Assembly (NCBI GenBank): GCA_026874595.1 | Contig: CM049307.1 | Coordinates: 28,931,079 to 28,995,078 of the forward strand | Length of the DNA: 64,000 bases | Reading direction: 5' to 3' | DNA from: Sipunculus nudus | Taxonomy: Eukaryota > Annelida > Sipuncula > Golfingiida > Sipunculidae | Shown here: positions 12,834 through 26,000 of the stretch, piece by piece | Layout of the letters: each line of letters starts with the position of its first letter | Numbering within the stretch: position 1 is the first letter of the stretch | Made by a program: the position numbers and the translations under genes | Notes under the pieces: model-generated | What the model saw: only the letters and a program-made list of their open reading frames with translations | Databases searched by the model: none | Told to the model about the DNA's origin: nothing

Positions 12834-13727
12834 CAGCTAATATTATCAGGTGATATAGAAACAAACCCAGGCCCTCAAAACACAACATTGGACTTCTACC
12901 ATATTAACATAAACAGTCTAATCAACAAAATAGATGATATCATAATAGAAATTGAAAAATTTGACGTAATCTGTTTCACAGAAACACATCTCGATCACAA
13001 CTTACCAAATGATGATTTACTAATACCAGACTTCCAAGAACCGATACGAAGGGACAGAAATAGATATGGAGGTGGCATTGCAGTATATGTAAAAAATAAT
13101 CTGCCATTTAAAAGAAGACATGACCTTGAAAATGATAAAATTGAAAGTGTCAGTATCGAAATCCTGAATCAACCCAAAAAAATAATATGTACAACTATCT
13201 ACAAACCCCCAAATGAAAACATTGAAAGTTGGGAGATGTTAAAGGACTACTTCTTTGATCTTAACTCAATACCGATAATGAACCATATCATACTAGGGGA
13301 CCTAAACAGTGATTTACTAATTGAAAATCCTAAGCCAAAACTGAAAGTCATATTACAAGAACTTGGCCTAAGCCAACATGTCAAGGAACCAACAAGGATA
13401 AATGATAAAAGTAAAACCCTACTAGATGTAATAATAACCAATTTTAATGATCAAATTTCACAATGTGGTACATTCCCCAAACACTACAGCGACCATAATG
13501 CAGTATACATGAAACTATATTGGAATAAACCTGTCCAAGCACTCCATCCCTTTAGAGTTTGGAAATATAAAGAAGGAAACTATATTAAAATGATAGACAT
13601 GCTCCAGAAAATTAACTGGGATAATATTGTAGACAAAAAAGAATATATCGACATAGTTTACATAGGACAAATTTACGTCCTCAGTCCTCTGTATATCAGA
13701 ACAATGCATCCCAGTAAAAACAGTTAA
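12834..13727 (+). pseudogene. LINE ORF2 part 1: 2A-like motif and APE endonuclease
   Basis: The frame is open from the truncation point. It encodes LILSGDIETNPGP (2A-like, 12849-12875), then the EEP endonuclease with HININS, CFTETHLD, a GGGIAVYV segment, LGDLNSD, LLDVIITN and YSDHNAV, the expected catalytic set (N, E, DxN, D, SDH). The domain occupies about 12888-13510. Near 13665 the homologous reading moves to another frame, and this frame stops at 13727. The ORF is disrupted relative to an active element. Confidence 0.8.
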
Positions 13728-14724
13728 AATCATAACTACCAATAAAGAATGGTTCACTCATGAACTAAAATTAATAAAACACAAGTGCTTAAGAATCAGA
13801 TCCAAAGCAATGAGAACCAAAAATACAAATGATTGGGAATTATACAAAAATTCATGTAACAAATTTAATGCGGAGGTCAGAAAAGCCAAAAGTAAATATC
13901 CTTTAAAACTAGCAAATGATCTGAAGGAAAATCTTCATAACAAGACATACTGGTGGAAAACCATAGACGGCCTTATGAAAGGAACAACACATAAGACACT
14001 ACCACCACTGGACAAAGGAAATGAATTGTATGTTACACTACCCAAAGAAAAAGCAGAACTGTTAAACAACCAATTTATACAACAAACAATACTAAACCAC
14101 AATAGCAACTATGTTCCCTTAACACCAAGAAAAACAAATAACAAATTAGAAGAAGTACAATTCGAAATAAATGATATCGAATCAATTATGAAATCCCTAG
14201 ATACAAGTAAATCTAAGGGACCAGATGATATACATCCCTTCATTCTAAAGACATGTTATAAAGAATTATCATACCCTATTCAAAAAATCGCTGAACTTTC
14301 CTTTAACACAGGAAAACTACCTACCCCATGGAAAAAGGCAAATGTCACACCTATCTTTAAAAGTGGTGATCCTAAACAACCAATAAACTACAGACCCATA
14401 TCACTAACAAGCTGTATATGTAAAATAATACAGAAAATTATATTTGCCAGAATGCTTAACTTCTTTAAAGAAAACAGAATTATATCAGCATACCAATCAG
14501 GATTTTTACCTAGAGACTCTGCAGTGTATCAGTTAACAGACTTGTACAATACTATCACCTATGATTTAGACAATGGAATAGAAGGAATAGGAATCTTTCT
14601 AGATATAAGTAAGGCTTTTGAAAAAGTCTGGACAGATGGCCTTCTCAGTAAGCTACTCTCAGCAGGAATAACAGGTAAACTGCACAGATGGTTATACAAC
14701 TATTTAACAAATAGACAACAATGA
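13675..14724 (+). pseudogene. LINE ORF2 part 2: linker and N-terminal reverse transcriptase
   Basis: This frame becomes homologous from about 13675 (LCISEQCIPVKTV) and continues through a lysine-rich linker. RT motifs follow: SKGPDDIHPFILK, WKKANVTPIFKSGD, NYRPISLTS and the first catalytic Asp in IFLDISKAFEKVW. It ends at TGA 14722-14724 because of a one-nucleotide shift. The next frame continues directly (DIIIENAPLEWKFLQAG). Confidence 0.8.
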
Positions 14725-15991
14725 TATAATAATAGAAAATGCTCCCTTGGAATGGAAATTCCTACAGGCAGGGGTACCACAAGGATCGATCCTAGGACCC
14801 CTACTCTTCTTAGTCTTTATCAACGACATAGGAGAAAAACTCACAAGTAATATTTGTCTCTTTGCGGACGATACAATGTTATACCTAGCCATAGAAAATC
14901 CCATCCGAGCAGCCCAGATACTAAATGCTGACCTTGAAAAGATTTACCAGTGGTCAAGGAAGTGGCTAGTCACTTTCAATGCAGGAAAAACTCAATCGGT
15001 ACTCTTTTCAAGGAAAACAGCACCTGTAAACCTCCCTGACTTATACCTAAATAAAACAAAAATAACTAGACTCAAAATGCACAAACATTTAGGAATAATC
15101 CTTAGCCATAAATGCAAATGGCAAGAACATATAAACCACATTGCAGCTAAAGCAATGAACAAACTTTTAATCTTAAGCAAGTTAAAACATCTCCTAGATA
15201 GAACAACCTTACAAAATATATATTTCTCATATATCAGACCCCTCTTAGAATATGGAAACATCTTATGGAGCAACTGTACCCAGGAACAAGACCAGACACT
15301 TGAAAAAATACAACTAATAGCTGCAAGAATTGTAACGGGAGGGGTAAAAGGAGCATCACATGAACTTTTATATCTTGAACCAGGATGGGAAATTCTCCAA
15401 AAGAGAAAACAAATCCTCCTTGTACATAAAATGATTAACAACGAAAGTCCGCAGTATCTACGCATTCTTCTTCCACCTCCACATAGTAAAATATACGAAA
15501 CCAGATTTGTAATACACAACCTTACTCCAATACAAGCAAGAACTGATTTATATTTCAACTCTTTTCTCCCATCAATCAGATTATGGAACCAAATGGATCT
15601 TGATAAGAAAGCTTGCTTGACAAGTGCCTCATTAAACTACCAATTGAAAAAATCAGCTCTAAGAACTAAAACACCTACGTACTACAACTCAGGAACCAGA
15701 AAATCACAAATAATCCATGCACGCATGAGAATGAAATGTAGTGATCTAAATTATCATATGTACACAAGACATATTAGCGACACCAAAAAATGTCAATGTG
15801 GCCACCCATCAGAAGATCCCAACCACTACCTATTGCAATGCCACCTCTATAACTCCACTAGGAAAACATACTTACCTAGGGATACCCCATTAAAAGTTCT
15901 ACTTTTTGGTGACCCAAAAATAGATGACAAATCAAACAAGGAAATATTCGAATCGGTAGCAAACTTTATGGAAAACTCAAACAGATTCTAA
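14720..15991 (+). pseudogene. LINE ORF2 part 3: RT catalytic core and C-terminal Cys/His motif
   Basis: It contains LQAGVPQGSILGPLLF, the catalytic FADDTMLY box at 14861, the thumb region HLGIILSHKCKW, and near the end CQCGHPSEDPNHYLLQC (about 15791-15841), the Cys/His cluster typical of the C-termini of many APE-type LINEs. The stop is at 15989-15991, followed by a ~340-nt 3' UTR that holds a poly-C tract (16147-16170). Confidence 0.85.
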
Positions 15992-16929
15992 CATAAAATA
16001 ATTTGACGATTTTGACAAACTCATCCCACACCCACCAAAACTCCTCCCCCCTCTCAACTGGCACCTTACACTTTCCAAATCACAACTAAAAACATAGTCA
16101 TTATGCTATCCACATCTTCCATGATACTTCAGTCATCAATATGTTAACATCACACCCCCCCCCCCCCCCCTGCCATGCATCAGAAAATTACCACTTTAGA
16201 ATTCAGGAGCGAGCTTCATAGGCTTTAAGTAGCTTGCGTTCAATCTATTGATACATGTTTATATTTATATATGTGCTTAGGTAGAATACCACATGAATGT
16301 ACTTACTATGTATTGTGTCAATAAATCATTCAAACAAACCATTAGTAAACCAATCAGAGATTTCCCTGACGTGTCACAACAGATGCAATTAAAGAAAGTT
16401 GTGCACATGAGCTGAATGAAAGTGCAATTAGACTGAATAGAGTTGCCATGTAATCAAGGCTAAGCAATTACAGTCATTATGTAAATACCTGGCAGCTCAG
16501 CTCTGACATTTGAATACACAAAGTCCCAATTAACTTAAACACCTACAACTTACATAATATATAATAATGATTAAATACAGAGAGTGAGAACTGTAGTACA
16601 TAAGTTTAATAGACAGGCCCTTAGTACATTACATTTTGACATACACTCCTACCAGTAACTTCTAGTTTGTGTGCATCTCTTCATGAAAATTTCAACTTAG
16701 ATGGCTGAAATACAAGGAACATGTCCTTTATGAGGGACCAGTACAGTGGCAAGTTTGAAGCAGGAATCGGCATGAGTTCTCAAGTTACATGCAAGTTACA
16801 AAAAACAATGTCACCATTTTACTCAAGTCAAACTCGAGAAGGACAGTATTGTGCTGCCACCTCTTGATATTTTATGGAATTAATGTTTCTTATGCTTGTA
16901 TATTTCAGATATTTGACTTTGACTTGACC

Positions 16930-17057
16930 ATGGCTGCCCCTCCCCCCACCTATCAAGAAGCAATCAAGTTACCATGGAAACTATTATATGAGGACTTCAT
17001 GCCACAAATACTTGAAGAAGGTGGTATCTTTAGTAAACCAACCTATGAGACCTTCGA
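16930..17057 (+). CDS. Gene A exon 1 (first coding exon), PPxY and start of module 1
   Basis: The acceptor is at 16907-16908, the ATG at 16930 and the donor gtaagt at 17058, ending in phase 2. It encodes MAAPPPTYQEA, then module 1 beginning with YEDFMP and EEGGIFSKPTYETF. PPTY fits the PPxY consensus bound by WW domains of NEDD4-type ligases, which is a family-level inference only. Confidence 0.85.
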
Positions 17058-20000
17058 GTAAGTATAAGCACACAGGAGTTGGAGGGCTATATTTATGGGC
17101 AGGATTCCTGAAGGATTTTATGGTCTTGTGAAATACTTGCTCAGGGTGAGCAAGTTCTGGAGGAGCTATCTTATTGTTGACATTACTAGTTCCTTCAATC
17201 TACAATATTGCGCTATTATTTATTTGCTTAAATCATATGCATAAACAATATGCATATAGATGTAACAGGTGAAAAATTCTGGTTGGAGAGTTTGTGATTT
17301 ATACATGATCTTTATTTGGTGACATGTTGAAAAAAGATTACTGATTATTTTTACTGAAACATAAAAACTTGAGGAAATTGCCAATTTGATATAAAACTTA
17401 TATATTGTTAATATATAAATAAACCTTCTGAACTTATTTATCCAGATTAACATTTATTTTAGTTTAATTTTACAAGGTGATTCTTAGTTTGATCCAGTTT
17501 AATCCTGTTTAATCTGGATAAAACTGGATCAAACCATGCTTTATCCATCATCCTGGATTAAACAAGTTTTATCCGGATACAAAAACCCTGATTCATACTG
17601 AGAGAAACCATTTTTCTTTGCAGTGCTTTAATTAATCGAGCAAACAACTGGCTTTCCCAGCACCCAAACATCAAGGTGATTATGTGTGAGAGCTTGGAGC
17701 ATCCAATTAGACTCAGTGGATGTGTAAAGCCAGAAAAATTATCATACACTCAGCATAAGAATAACAACAGCTACATACGAGCCCTGAGGTTAGTTATAAA
17801 TAAGAGTCACTCAGTCAATAATGGCATAAGCACTTTTTTAGCTCAGCTGACTATAAGTCAATTGAGCTATACCAATGGTTCTTTGGCTGTTTGATGCCCG
17901 TCTATCTCTCTGTCCATCCATCTTGAAAACTGCAACATTTTGAAACTGTTGGCTCAACAGAACAAGAATTGATTATTTGTTAGGTGTCCCCAAAATCTGC
18001 TACCGAACCCAAAACTGGGTCACTGGGACTTGGAGATATAAAGAAAAATCTCCATTTTATATTAAAAGCATATTGTTACACTTCAAGACTATCAGATATT
18101 CTCATAATCAATTTCTGCTGAGTGGTATGACCCACAGGTCCCTTAGTTTGTAATTCATTGATTTTAATGCAGTGCTGATCTTGCCTTCATTCACACTAGT
18201 TTATATATTTATATAATGATAGTAAGGTATTTTTATTATTTTTTAGACTGTATTTTGATATGGAATCTTTAGGTTGGACCTCTACCATGGACCCTGAGTT
18301 CAGTTTTGGGCCGGAAACCTGGACCTTTGTCTTGATATCTTGGTTGGAAGTACCTGGTACCGGGTATCTGTACCAGGGACCAAAGAATCTGGTATAATGT
18401 ACTTCAGGCTTATTTTCACATGCATAGTCTATATGTTATATGTTTTTTTTTATGTATTTTATGTATTATTTTGATGTATCTATTTACTTACTTATTTTTT
18501 TGTCATGAATTGCAAGTCAACAACATATTCCTGGAACTGAAGGCTAATAGATGTTATCTTATCTTATCTTATCTTATCTTTAATGATACTTTAAATGGAC
18601 ATGATGACATGCATATACATGAATATTTATTGTTATTATTTGTTTTAATATATTTGCATTGAATCTAAATCATTTGTAAATTTGCGTTAGTACTGTTTAC
18701 AATAGCTTGGCCTTCACCTAGAGATAGACTTTAAGGAATTACCTAGAGATCATTTAAATACAAGAGCGTGTGCAGGATTTTATTTAAAAGTGCCCATTCA
18801 CCTGCCTTTAGAAAAGGAATTTATGTGATTTCTGGCTTTCTCTGTACATATATTAATTATCTGAGGGTAATTCTGGTTATGAAAAGTTCTTATAACACCT
18901 CTGTAAAGGATGTATGAACTTGTTTATCAACAACATGTTCATAAACACAGCATTGTTGACAAACAGGGAAAAAAATATAACCTAAGGTGGTAGGTTGCAT
19001 ATATGAAAGGTCACATAGAAAGGTCACTTATTGCAAAATGCCATTTGCAAAGCTCTGGCTTATTGTACTTGCCACCAGATGCCCTTGTTGAATTTGTTTT
19101 GACTTTTTTGGCGGGCCCCCATATATTATAAACTTGATATATAGATGCAGCCTATTGTGGTGATATCCATGTTTTCATATAAGCTCCAAGGGATAACCTT
19201 GATTTTATAAGGGTCAGAAGATAGGTAATTGGGCCCATTTAAGACAAATAAGAGACTTAAATTGGAAACTTCATCATCAAGTCTGCTGTTCTTGTGCCCT
19301 TGGAAACCCAGGGGCCTAAATCTGTATAGGCCCTTAGGATTACTTCCAATTAAAACTAGAAGCTAACACCAAAGAGATGAAACAAAGTTAAGCATTCGCA
19401 AGCAATTGACTGGGTCCTATAGGAGATAAAGCCTGATCCGGGCCCCTCTTGAGTTGTCCTAAAAACAGCTATATAAATGCAAGTTAACATAAAAACCAAA
19501 AGAGATTTTCTCATTTTCAAGTATTTTTTGGTGTTTCTCACATAGGAAACTCCTGTTGGGCCACGGCCCCTTTAGATCACTCATATTTTATGTTTCATAA
19601 AACCTGTGACTTCATCATTTTCGACCTTTTACTTCAGCCTTATTGGAAATTCCTAGCCTAAAATAAAATCAAGTGAGACTTATACATTTTCAAACATTTC
19701 AATAGGCCCTATAGGAAACTCTTGGCCAATACGGGTCCCTAAATTAGGCCCCTCAATTTTGATTTAAAACTCCAATTACATACTTCTCAAATGACAAACA
19801 GGATGTGCATTTCTTTTGCCCTATATAGGACACACCTGACTGACCCAGACCCGGGGGGGTCTCCTAACTGAATTTATATAAGCTAAAAATAAAAACTAAA
19901 TTAGCCTACATTTTCAAACATTATTCTACTCTCAGGAAATTCCTGGTCGTTCTGGGCCCCCCCCCCCCCTTGGGCCTGTTGTGTCCAGGTACAGTGTACC

Positions 20001-23000
20001 TGCTGACACCACCGCTCATAGGGCTTGCTTTTAGTTAGATAAACCACGGTGAAGACTGAACACTGCACACTGAAGTTACCAGAACGAATCACAGAACCAG
20101 TATATATTGGCCAGCCACCAGGACTGTCATGCCCCATGCATAACACCACATGACCCATGCATGAGCAGCAGCTTCCAAAGAGGATTTTGTTTGGTCCATC
20201 TTAGCTACAAGAGGGGGTCATTCTATACTGTTTCTAAATTGAAACAGTTTTAACTAGGGCCTGCATGGGCCTTTCAAAAACGACTTTGTAAGCTTATTTT
20301 GCAAAAGGTTTAGGCACATCCTGACAATTTACGAAATTGGGTGCCCCCAAAAATTGTTGAACAGATTTTAGGGGGGGGGTGTAGCTGGCTTTAAGCTATG
20401 AACCATGGATTTCAGGTGTTACACATACTGTGTCAACAGAATGTTCACAGTGTACTGTAAAATTCATGAATTGGAGTTTTTAGGCTCTACTTTGATTACT
20501 GGTTTTGAATTTGCAGGTTGTATCTTATGGACTAGAGATTTCAGGTGTCACACTTCCTATGTCTAGAGAATATTCAAAGTGTACTGCACAATTCATGAAT
20601 TGGAGTTTTTAGGCTCTACTTTGATTACTGGTTTTGAATTTGCAGGTTGTATCTTATGGACTAGAGATTTCAGGTGTCACACTTCCTATGTCTAGAGAAT
20701 ATTCAAAGTGTACTGCACAATTCATGAATTGGAGTTTTTAGGCTCTACTTTGATTACTGGTTTTGAATTTGCAGGTTGTATCTTATGGACCAGAGATTTC
20801 AGGTGTCACACTTCCTATGTCTAGAGAATATTCAAAGTGTACCGCACAATTCATGAATTGGAGTGCTTAGGCTCTACTTTGATTACTGGTTTTGAATTTG
20901 CAGGTTGTATCTTATGGACCAGAGATTTCAGGTGTCACACTTCCTATGTCTAGAGAATATTCAAAGTGTACTGCACAATTCATGAATTGGAGTTTTTAGG
21001 CTCTACTTTGATTACTGGTTTTGAATTTGCAGGTTGTATCTTATGGACTAGAGATTTCAGGTGTCACACTTCCTATGTCTAGAGAATATTCAAAGTGTAC
21101 TGCACAATTCATGAATTGGAGTTTTTAGGCTCTACTTTGATTACTGGTTTTGAATTTGCAGGTTGTATCTTATGGACTAGAGATTTCAGGTGTCACACTT
21201 CCTATGTCTAGAGAATATTCAAAGTGTACTGCACAATTCATGAATTGGAGTTTTTAGGCTCTACTTTAATTACTGGTTTTGAATTTGCAGGTTGTATCTT
21301 ATGGATTAGAGATTTCAGGTGTCACACTTCCTATGTCCAGAGAATATTCAATGTTTACTGCACAATTCATGAATTGGAGTTTTTTGGCATTACCTTAATT
21401 GCTAGTTTTGAATTTTTAGGTTGTATCTTGCACCCAAAGGCCCTGGGGATCCACCATACCCTCAGAAACTGGCACACATCAATGTGGTCCCTGCCTGCCA
21501 GGAAGCAGGAGGGTTTTTCTCATCTCCTAAATACAGCAACTTCAGCGAAACCGTCTCAGCATTCAATAGAGAACTTAGAATCAGACCACTCCAAGGTGAG
21601 CATGGATTGTGTCAGTCTGGCATTTTATTAGCATTTTCTGTAAAGACTGGTATATGAGTCAACCTGGTTCATCTAAAGTGACATGTTCTGATATTACAAG
21701 GTTCCTAGATCAAAAGATTCAGGTTTATATATCTCCAGGCTTAATGAATTTTATCGAGGCTTTTTTAATTTTGCCAAATGCAAACTCTCAATAAAAAGGG
21801 ACATAATCAGGATCAATATTATGTCTGTTCTTTCACACTATCAGTTCAGTTTTGCTTTAAACACAGATTTGCCAGCAGAACCATCCCAGCATGCACAGTC
21901 TCATTTCCTGGCATACAGCTGTTTTACACCTTGCAATGACTGTGTGTGTTGGTAAACATAGTCCATGTGTGACTGTTTACCATAACAAGGCTGCGTGACC
22001 AGAGGTCTGATTAGAGGGGCAACACACGGTGTTTCATCCAGCGGGAACATGTATTATATTTTTTGGCCAAGTCAGTCAGGGCATCCAATGAGTCCTGATT
22101 GACACCTGTTGTGGCTCCACGTTGCAAACAGCCCCACACACTGTGTTTATGTTGACACCTGCAATTGCGTCCGGTCCACTGTTTTTAACACTCGTTTACA
22201 GGAGAAAGTAAACAGTTTCAAGGCAGTATTTTGACAGGTACAGATTTATTATAGCGGCATAAAATATAGGTAGTTAGGCCAAAAAAAAAAGGTATGGTTC
22301 TCGGGCACTGCACGCGCCACCTACAGTCATGTTTACCTGAAAGACATCCAAGCTAAAATTCAACACATCTCACTCTATTTCCCCTTACCACTCAATCAAT
22401 GCCTCACTTCACCCATACCACTCTGATTTTGGCGGATACATGTAGTCGCTTGATGACTACCTGTATTCTCGTATTGTAATGTAGTCAGTCTGTGTGATAA
22501 TTTAAGAGTTTCAGCAATTTTGAGGAATAAGTACACATTTGTGGTTATATTTAAGACTAACTGCTTCTCATTGATACACTTTTAATTAATTCCAGAGACA
22601 CAAAAACTTCCTATTCTATTATCTAACTGAACTACAGTGGAACCCCGCCTTACGACCACCCCACAATTGCGACCACCCCCACAATAACGACCACCTTACT
22701 TGGTCCCAAATATTCGATCCATGTAATTTAGAGTTTCACAATTACGGCCACCCCCAAATTACGACCACTTTGGTCAGTCCCCAAGGTGGTCGTAATTGTA
22801 GGGTTCCACTGTACATGTAATAGCAAATTCAAAGTTACTATTTCAGAAAACATTACTGTAAATAGTTGTGATTGGAATCAATTAAATAACCAGGTTTTGC
22901 ACTATGATATAATTTCAGGGTCTGTGTTAAACATAGAAACTCAGGAGATGAAGCTCCACCATGGAAACAGTATAGCAGATCCGGACCGGGCTATATGGAC

Positions 23001-26000
23001 AGAACAACAGTATACTTGTTTCCTGTATGTAATACGTGTTTTCTATGTGGTGGGACCTCCAGCATTTGAAGAGATTGGTAATTATTGTTATTACCTTATC
23101 CAAGGAGACAATGTTTTCTTCACTGTTTGTCATTTTTTTTAGTTTTTGTTTGTCAATTGGTTTACTTGTTGATTTGTTTGTTGATCTTTTAGCTCAGCTG
23201 ACTGAAAGTCATCTTCAGGAGCTATAGCAATCACTCTTTGTCCATCGTCAGGTTGTCTGGCCGTCCAGCCGTCCTTTAACAGGGCACAAATCTTTACTGT
23301 TAGATCCTGAAATGTCTCACTGTACATTCAGGGAGTTCCATTAATAATCTCCTTCAAAACCTGAAGTAAGGTCTCTGTTACCAATATCCTTTGAGCTATG
23401 GGCCTCATAAAAACCCCCAAAAATAATTTAAAATTTGATACAAAAATTCCAGTATCCGAATAACTAATGCACTGATGGCCATTATTCTTTGCATGCTTAT
23501 TAATTATGGAGTGTTTCATCAGTTCCTGCAGACTGGTGGCGCCACCTGTATGTTTTCTTATTTATTTCTCTGTTTGAGACCTTCAAATGAAATGGACGTC
23601 TATTAACAAGGCACAAATTGTACGCTTTGAACCTAGAATCTTCTAACTTCACATCCACAGAGGTAAATTAAAAATCTCCTTTGGAAACCTGAAATTAAGT
23701 CTCTGTTTTCCATATCCTCCAAGCTGTGTACATAGCTCATATTTACCCCCAAAAATAATTAAAAATTTGATACAAAAGCTCTAGTATCTGAATAACTAAT
23801 GCATTGATTGCCATGATATTTTGCAGACATTTTGACCATGGATTGTTTTATCTGTTCCTTCAGACTGGTGGCACAACATGGATTTTCTAAAAAAAATGTA
23901 CGCATTTTATTCAATTTTTGAGATCTTCAAATGAAGCAGTCATATCTTAACATGGCACACTCAAATTGTCGGTGTTGGACCTAGAATCTTCTAACTTGAC
24001 ATCCAGGGAGGTCCATGAAAAGTTTTCATGGAAACCTGAAATTAAGTCTCTGTTACCCATATCCTCCAAGTCAAATGGCTTGTATATATCCCCCAGAATA
24101 ATTAAAAATTTGTTACAAAAGCTCCAGTATCTGAATAAGTAATGCATTGAATGTCATGATTTTTATGCCCCTGCCACAAAGTGGCCGGGGCATATAGTTT
24201 TATCCATGTCCGTCATTCCGAAATCAAACAGTTGTACGGACTTTTTTTCGCAATGCCTGCAGATATTGGCCTGATTTTTGGTGTGTGGGCAGATATAGAC
24301 CAGTTACAGATCGAGTTCGCGTTTCGTCCCGGTTGACCTACTTTTGACTGTTTTACGGCTCCTAAACTTAGAAAATTTCATGAAAAATAGAAATATTCAT
24401 GACAGATACACATGTACAGACTTTTTTTCGCAATGCCTGCAGATATTGGCCTGATTTTTGGTGTGTGAGCATATATAGACCAGTTACAGATCGAGTTGGC
24501 GTTTTGTCCTGGTTGACCTACTTTTGACGGTTTTACGCCTCCTGAACATAGAAAATTTCATGAAAAATATGAAATTTCATGACAAATACACATGTACGGA
24601 CTTTTTTTCGCAGTGCCTGCAGATATTGGCCTGATTTTTGGTGTGTGGACAGATATAGACCAGTTACAGATGGAGTTCACGTTTCGTCCCGGTTGACCTA
24701 CTTGTGACCGTTTTATGGCTCCTAAACTTAGAAATTTTCATGAAAAATAGAAATATTCATGACAGATACACATGTACGGACTTTTTTTTCGCAATGCCTG
24801 CAGATATTGGCCTGATTTTTGGTGTGTGGGCAGATATAGACCAGTTACAGATCGAGTTCTCGTGTCGTCCTGGTTGACCTACTTTTGACCGTTTTACGGC
24901 TCCTAAACTTAGAAAATTTCATGAAAAATAGAAATTTCATGACAGATACACATGTACAGACTTTTTTTCGCAATGCCTGCAGATATTGGCCTAATTTTTG
25001 GTGTGTGGGCAGATATAGACCAGTTACAGATGGAGTTTGCGTTTTGTCCCGGTTGACCTACTTTTGACGGCTCCTGAACATATAAAATTTCATGAAAAAT
25101 ATGAAATTTCATGACAAATACACATGTACGGACTTTATTTTCGCAATGCCTGCAGATATTGGCCTGATTTTTGGTGTGTCGGCAGATATTGACCAGTTAC
25201 AGATGGAGTTCGCATTTCATCCCAGTTGACCTACTTTTGACTGTTTTACGGCTCCTGAACATAGAAAATTTCATGTAAAATATATATTTTCATGACAAAT
25301 ACACTTGTACAGTTTTTTCTTCACAATACCTGCAGATATTGGCCTGATTTTTGGTGTGTGGGCAGATAATGACCAGTTACAGATCAAGTTCACGTTTTGT
25401 CCCAGTTGACCTATTTTTTACTGTTTGACGGTGCTCTAACATAGAAAATTTCATAAAAAGGTGCACATGTATGGACTTTTTTCGCAGTGCCTGCAGATAC
25501 GGGCCTGTTTTTTGGTGTGTAGGCAGATAATGACCAGTTACAGATCGAGTTCTTGTTTTGTCTCAGTTGACCTACTTTTGACCATTTGACTGCTCCTGAA
25601 CATAGAAAGTTTCATTTAAAAATATAAATTTTCATAACAAATGCATATGTACTGACTTTTTTCCTCAATGCCTGCAGATACCAACCCTGATTTTTTTTGT
25701 GTGGGCAGATAATGACAGTTACAGATCGAGTTTGCGTTTCATCCCGGTTGACCTACTTTTGATTGTTTTACGGCTCCTAAACATAGAAAATTTCATGAAA
25801 GACAGAAATTTTTATGGAAAATGCACATGTATGGACTTTTTTTCACAATGCCTGCATATACTGGCATGATTTTTGGTGTGTTGCTTGATAATGACCCGTT
25901 ACAGATCGAGTTTGCACATTGCCCTTGTTGACCTACTTTTGACCATACGACACCTCCTGAACTTAAAAAATTTTCCAAATTTTACAAATGTTTCTAATAT

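Larger units (their letters stand above)
12834..16335 (+). mobile_element. APE-type non-LTR retrotransposon (CR1/L2-like), 5'-truncated, 3.5 kb
   Basis: The element carries an endonuclease/exonuclease/phosphatase domain, a reverse transcriptase and a C-terminal Cys/His motif in order. The identical 12-mer aaaccattagta occurs at 12822-12833 and 16336-16347, exactly where the 5' and 3' ends are expected, and is read as the target-site duplication. The 3' end carries AATAAA just before the boundary. The coding region is broken only by two single-frame shifts (about 13660-13680 and 14715-14722), so the insertion is probably fairly recent. Clade assignment rests on the SGDIETNPGP motif and domain order and is approximate. 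Confidence 0.85.

Noticed and set aside
14992-15558. 188-codon minus-strand frame
   Set aside because: It is the antisense shadow of the LINE reverse transcriptase, with no independent motif.
21224-21631. 135-codon frame through the 129-bp array into exon 3
   Set aside because: 129 bp is a multiple of three, so the frame stays open by periodicity. It reads exon 3 in a different frame from the one supported by splice phases and the paralog.
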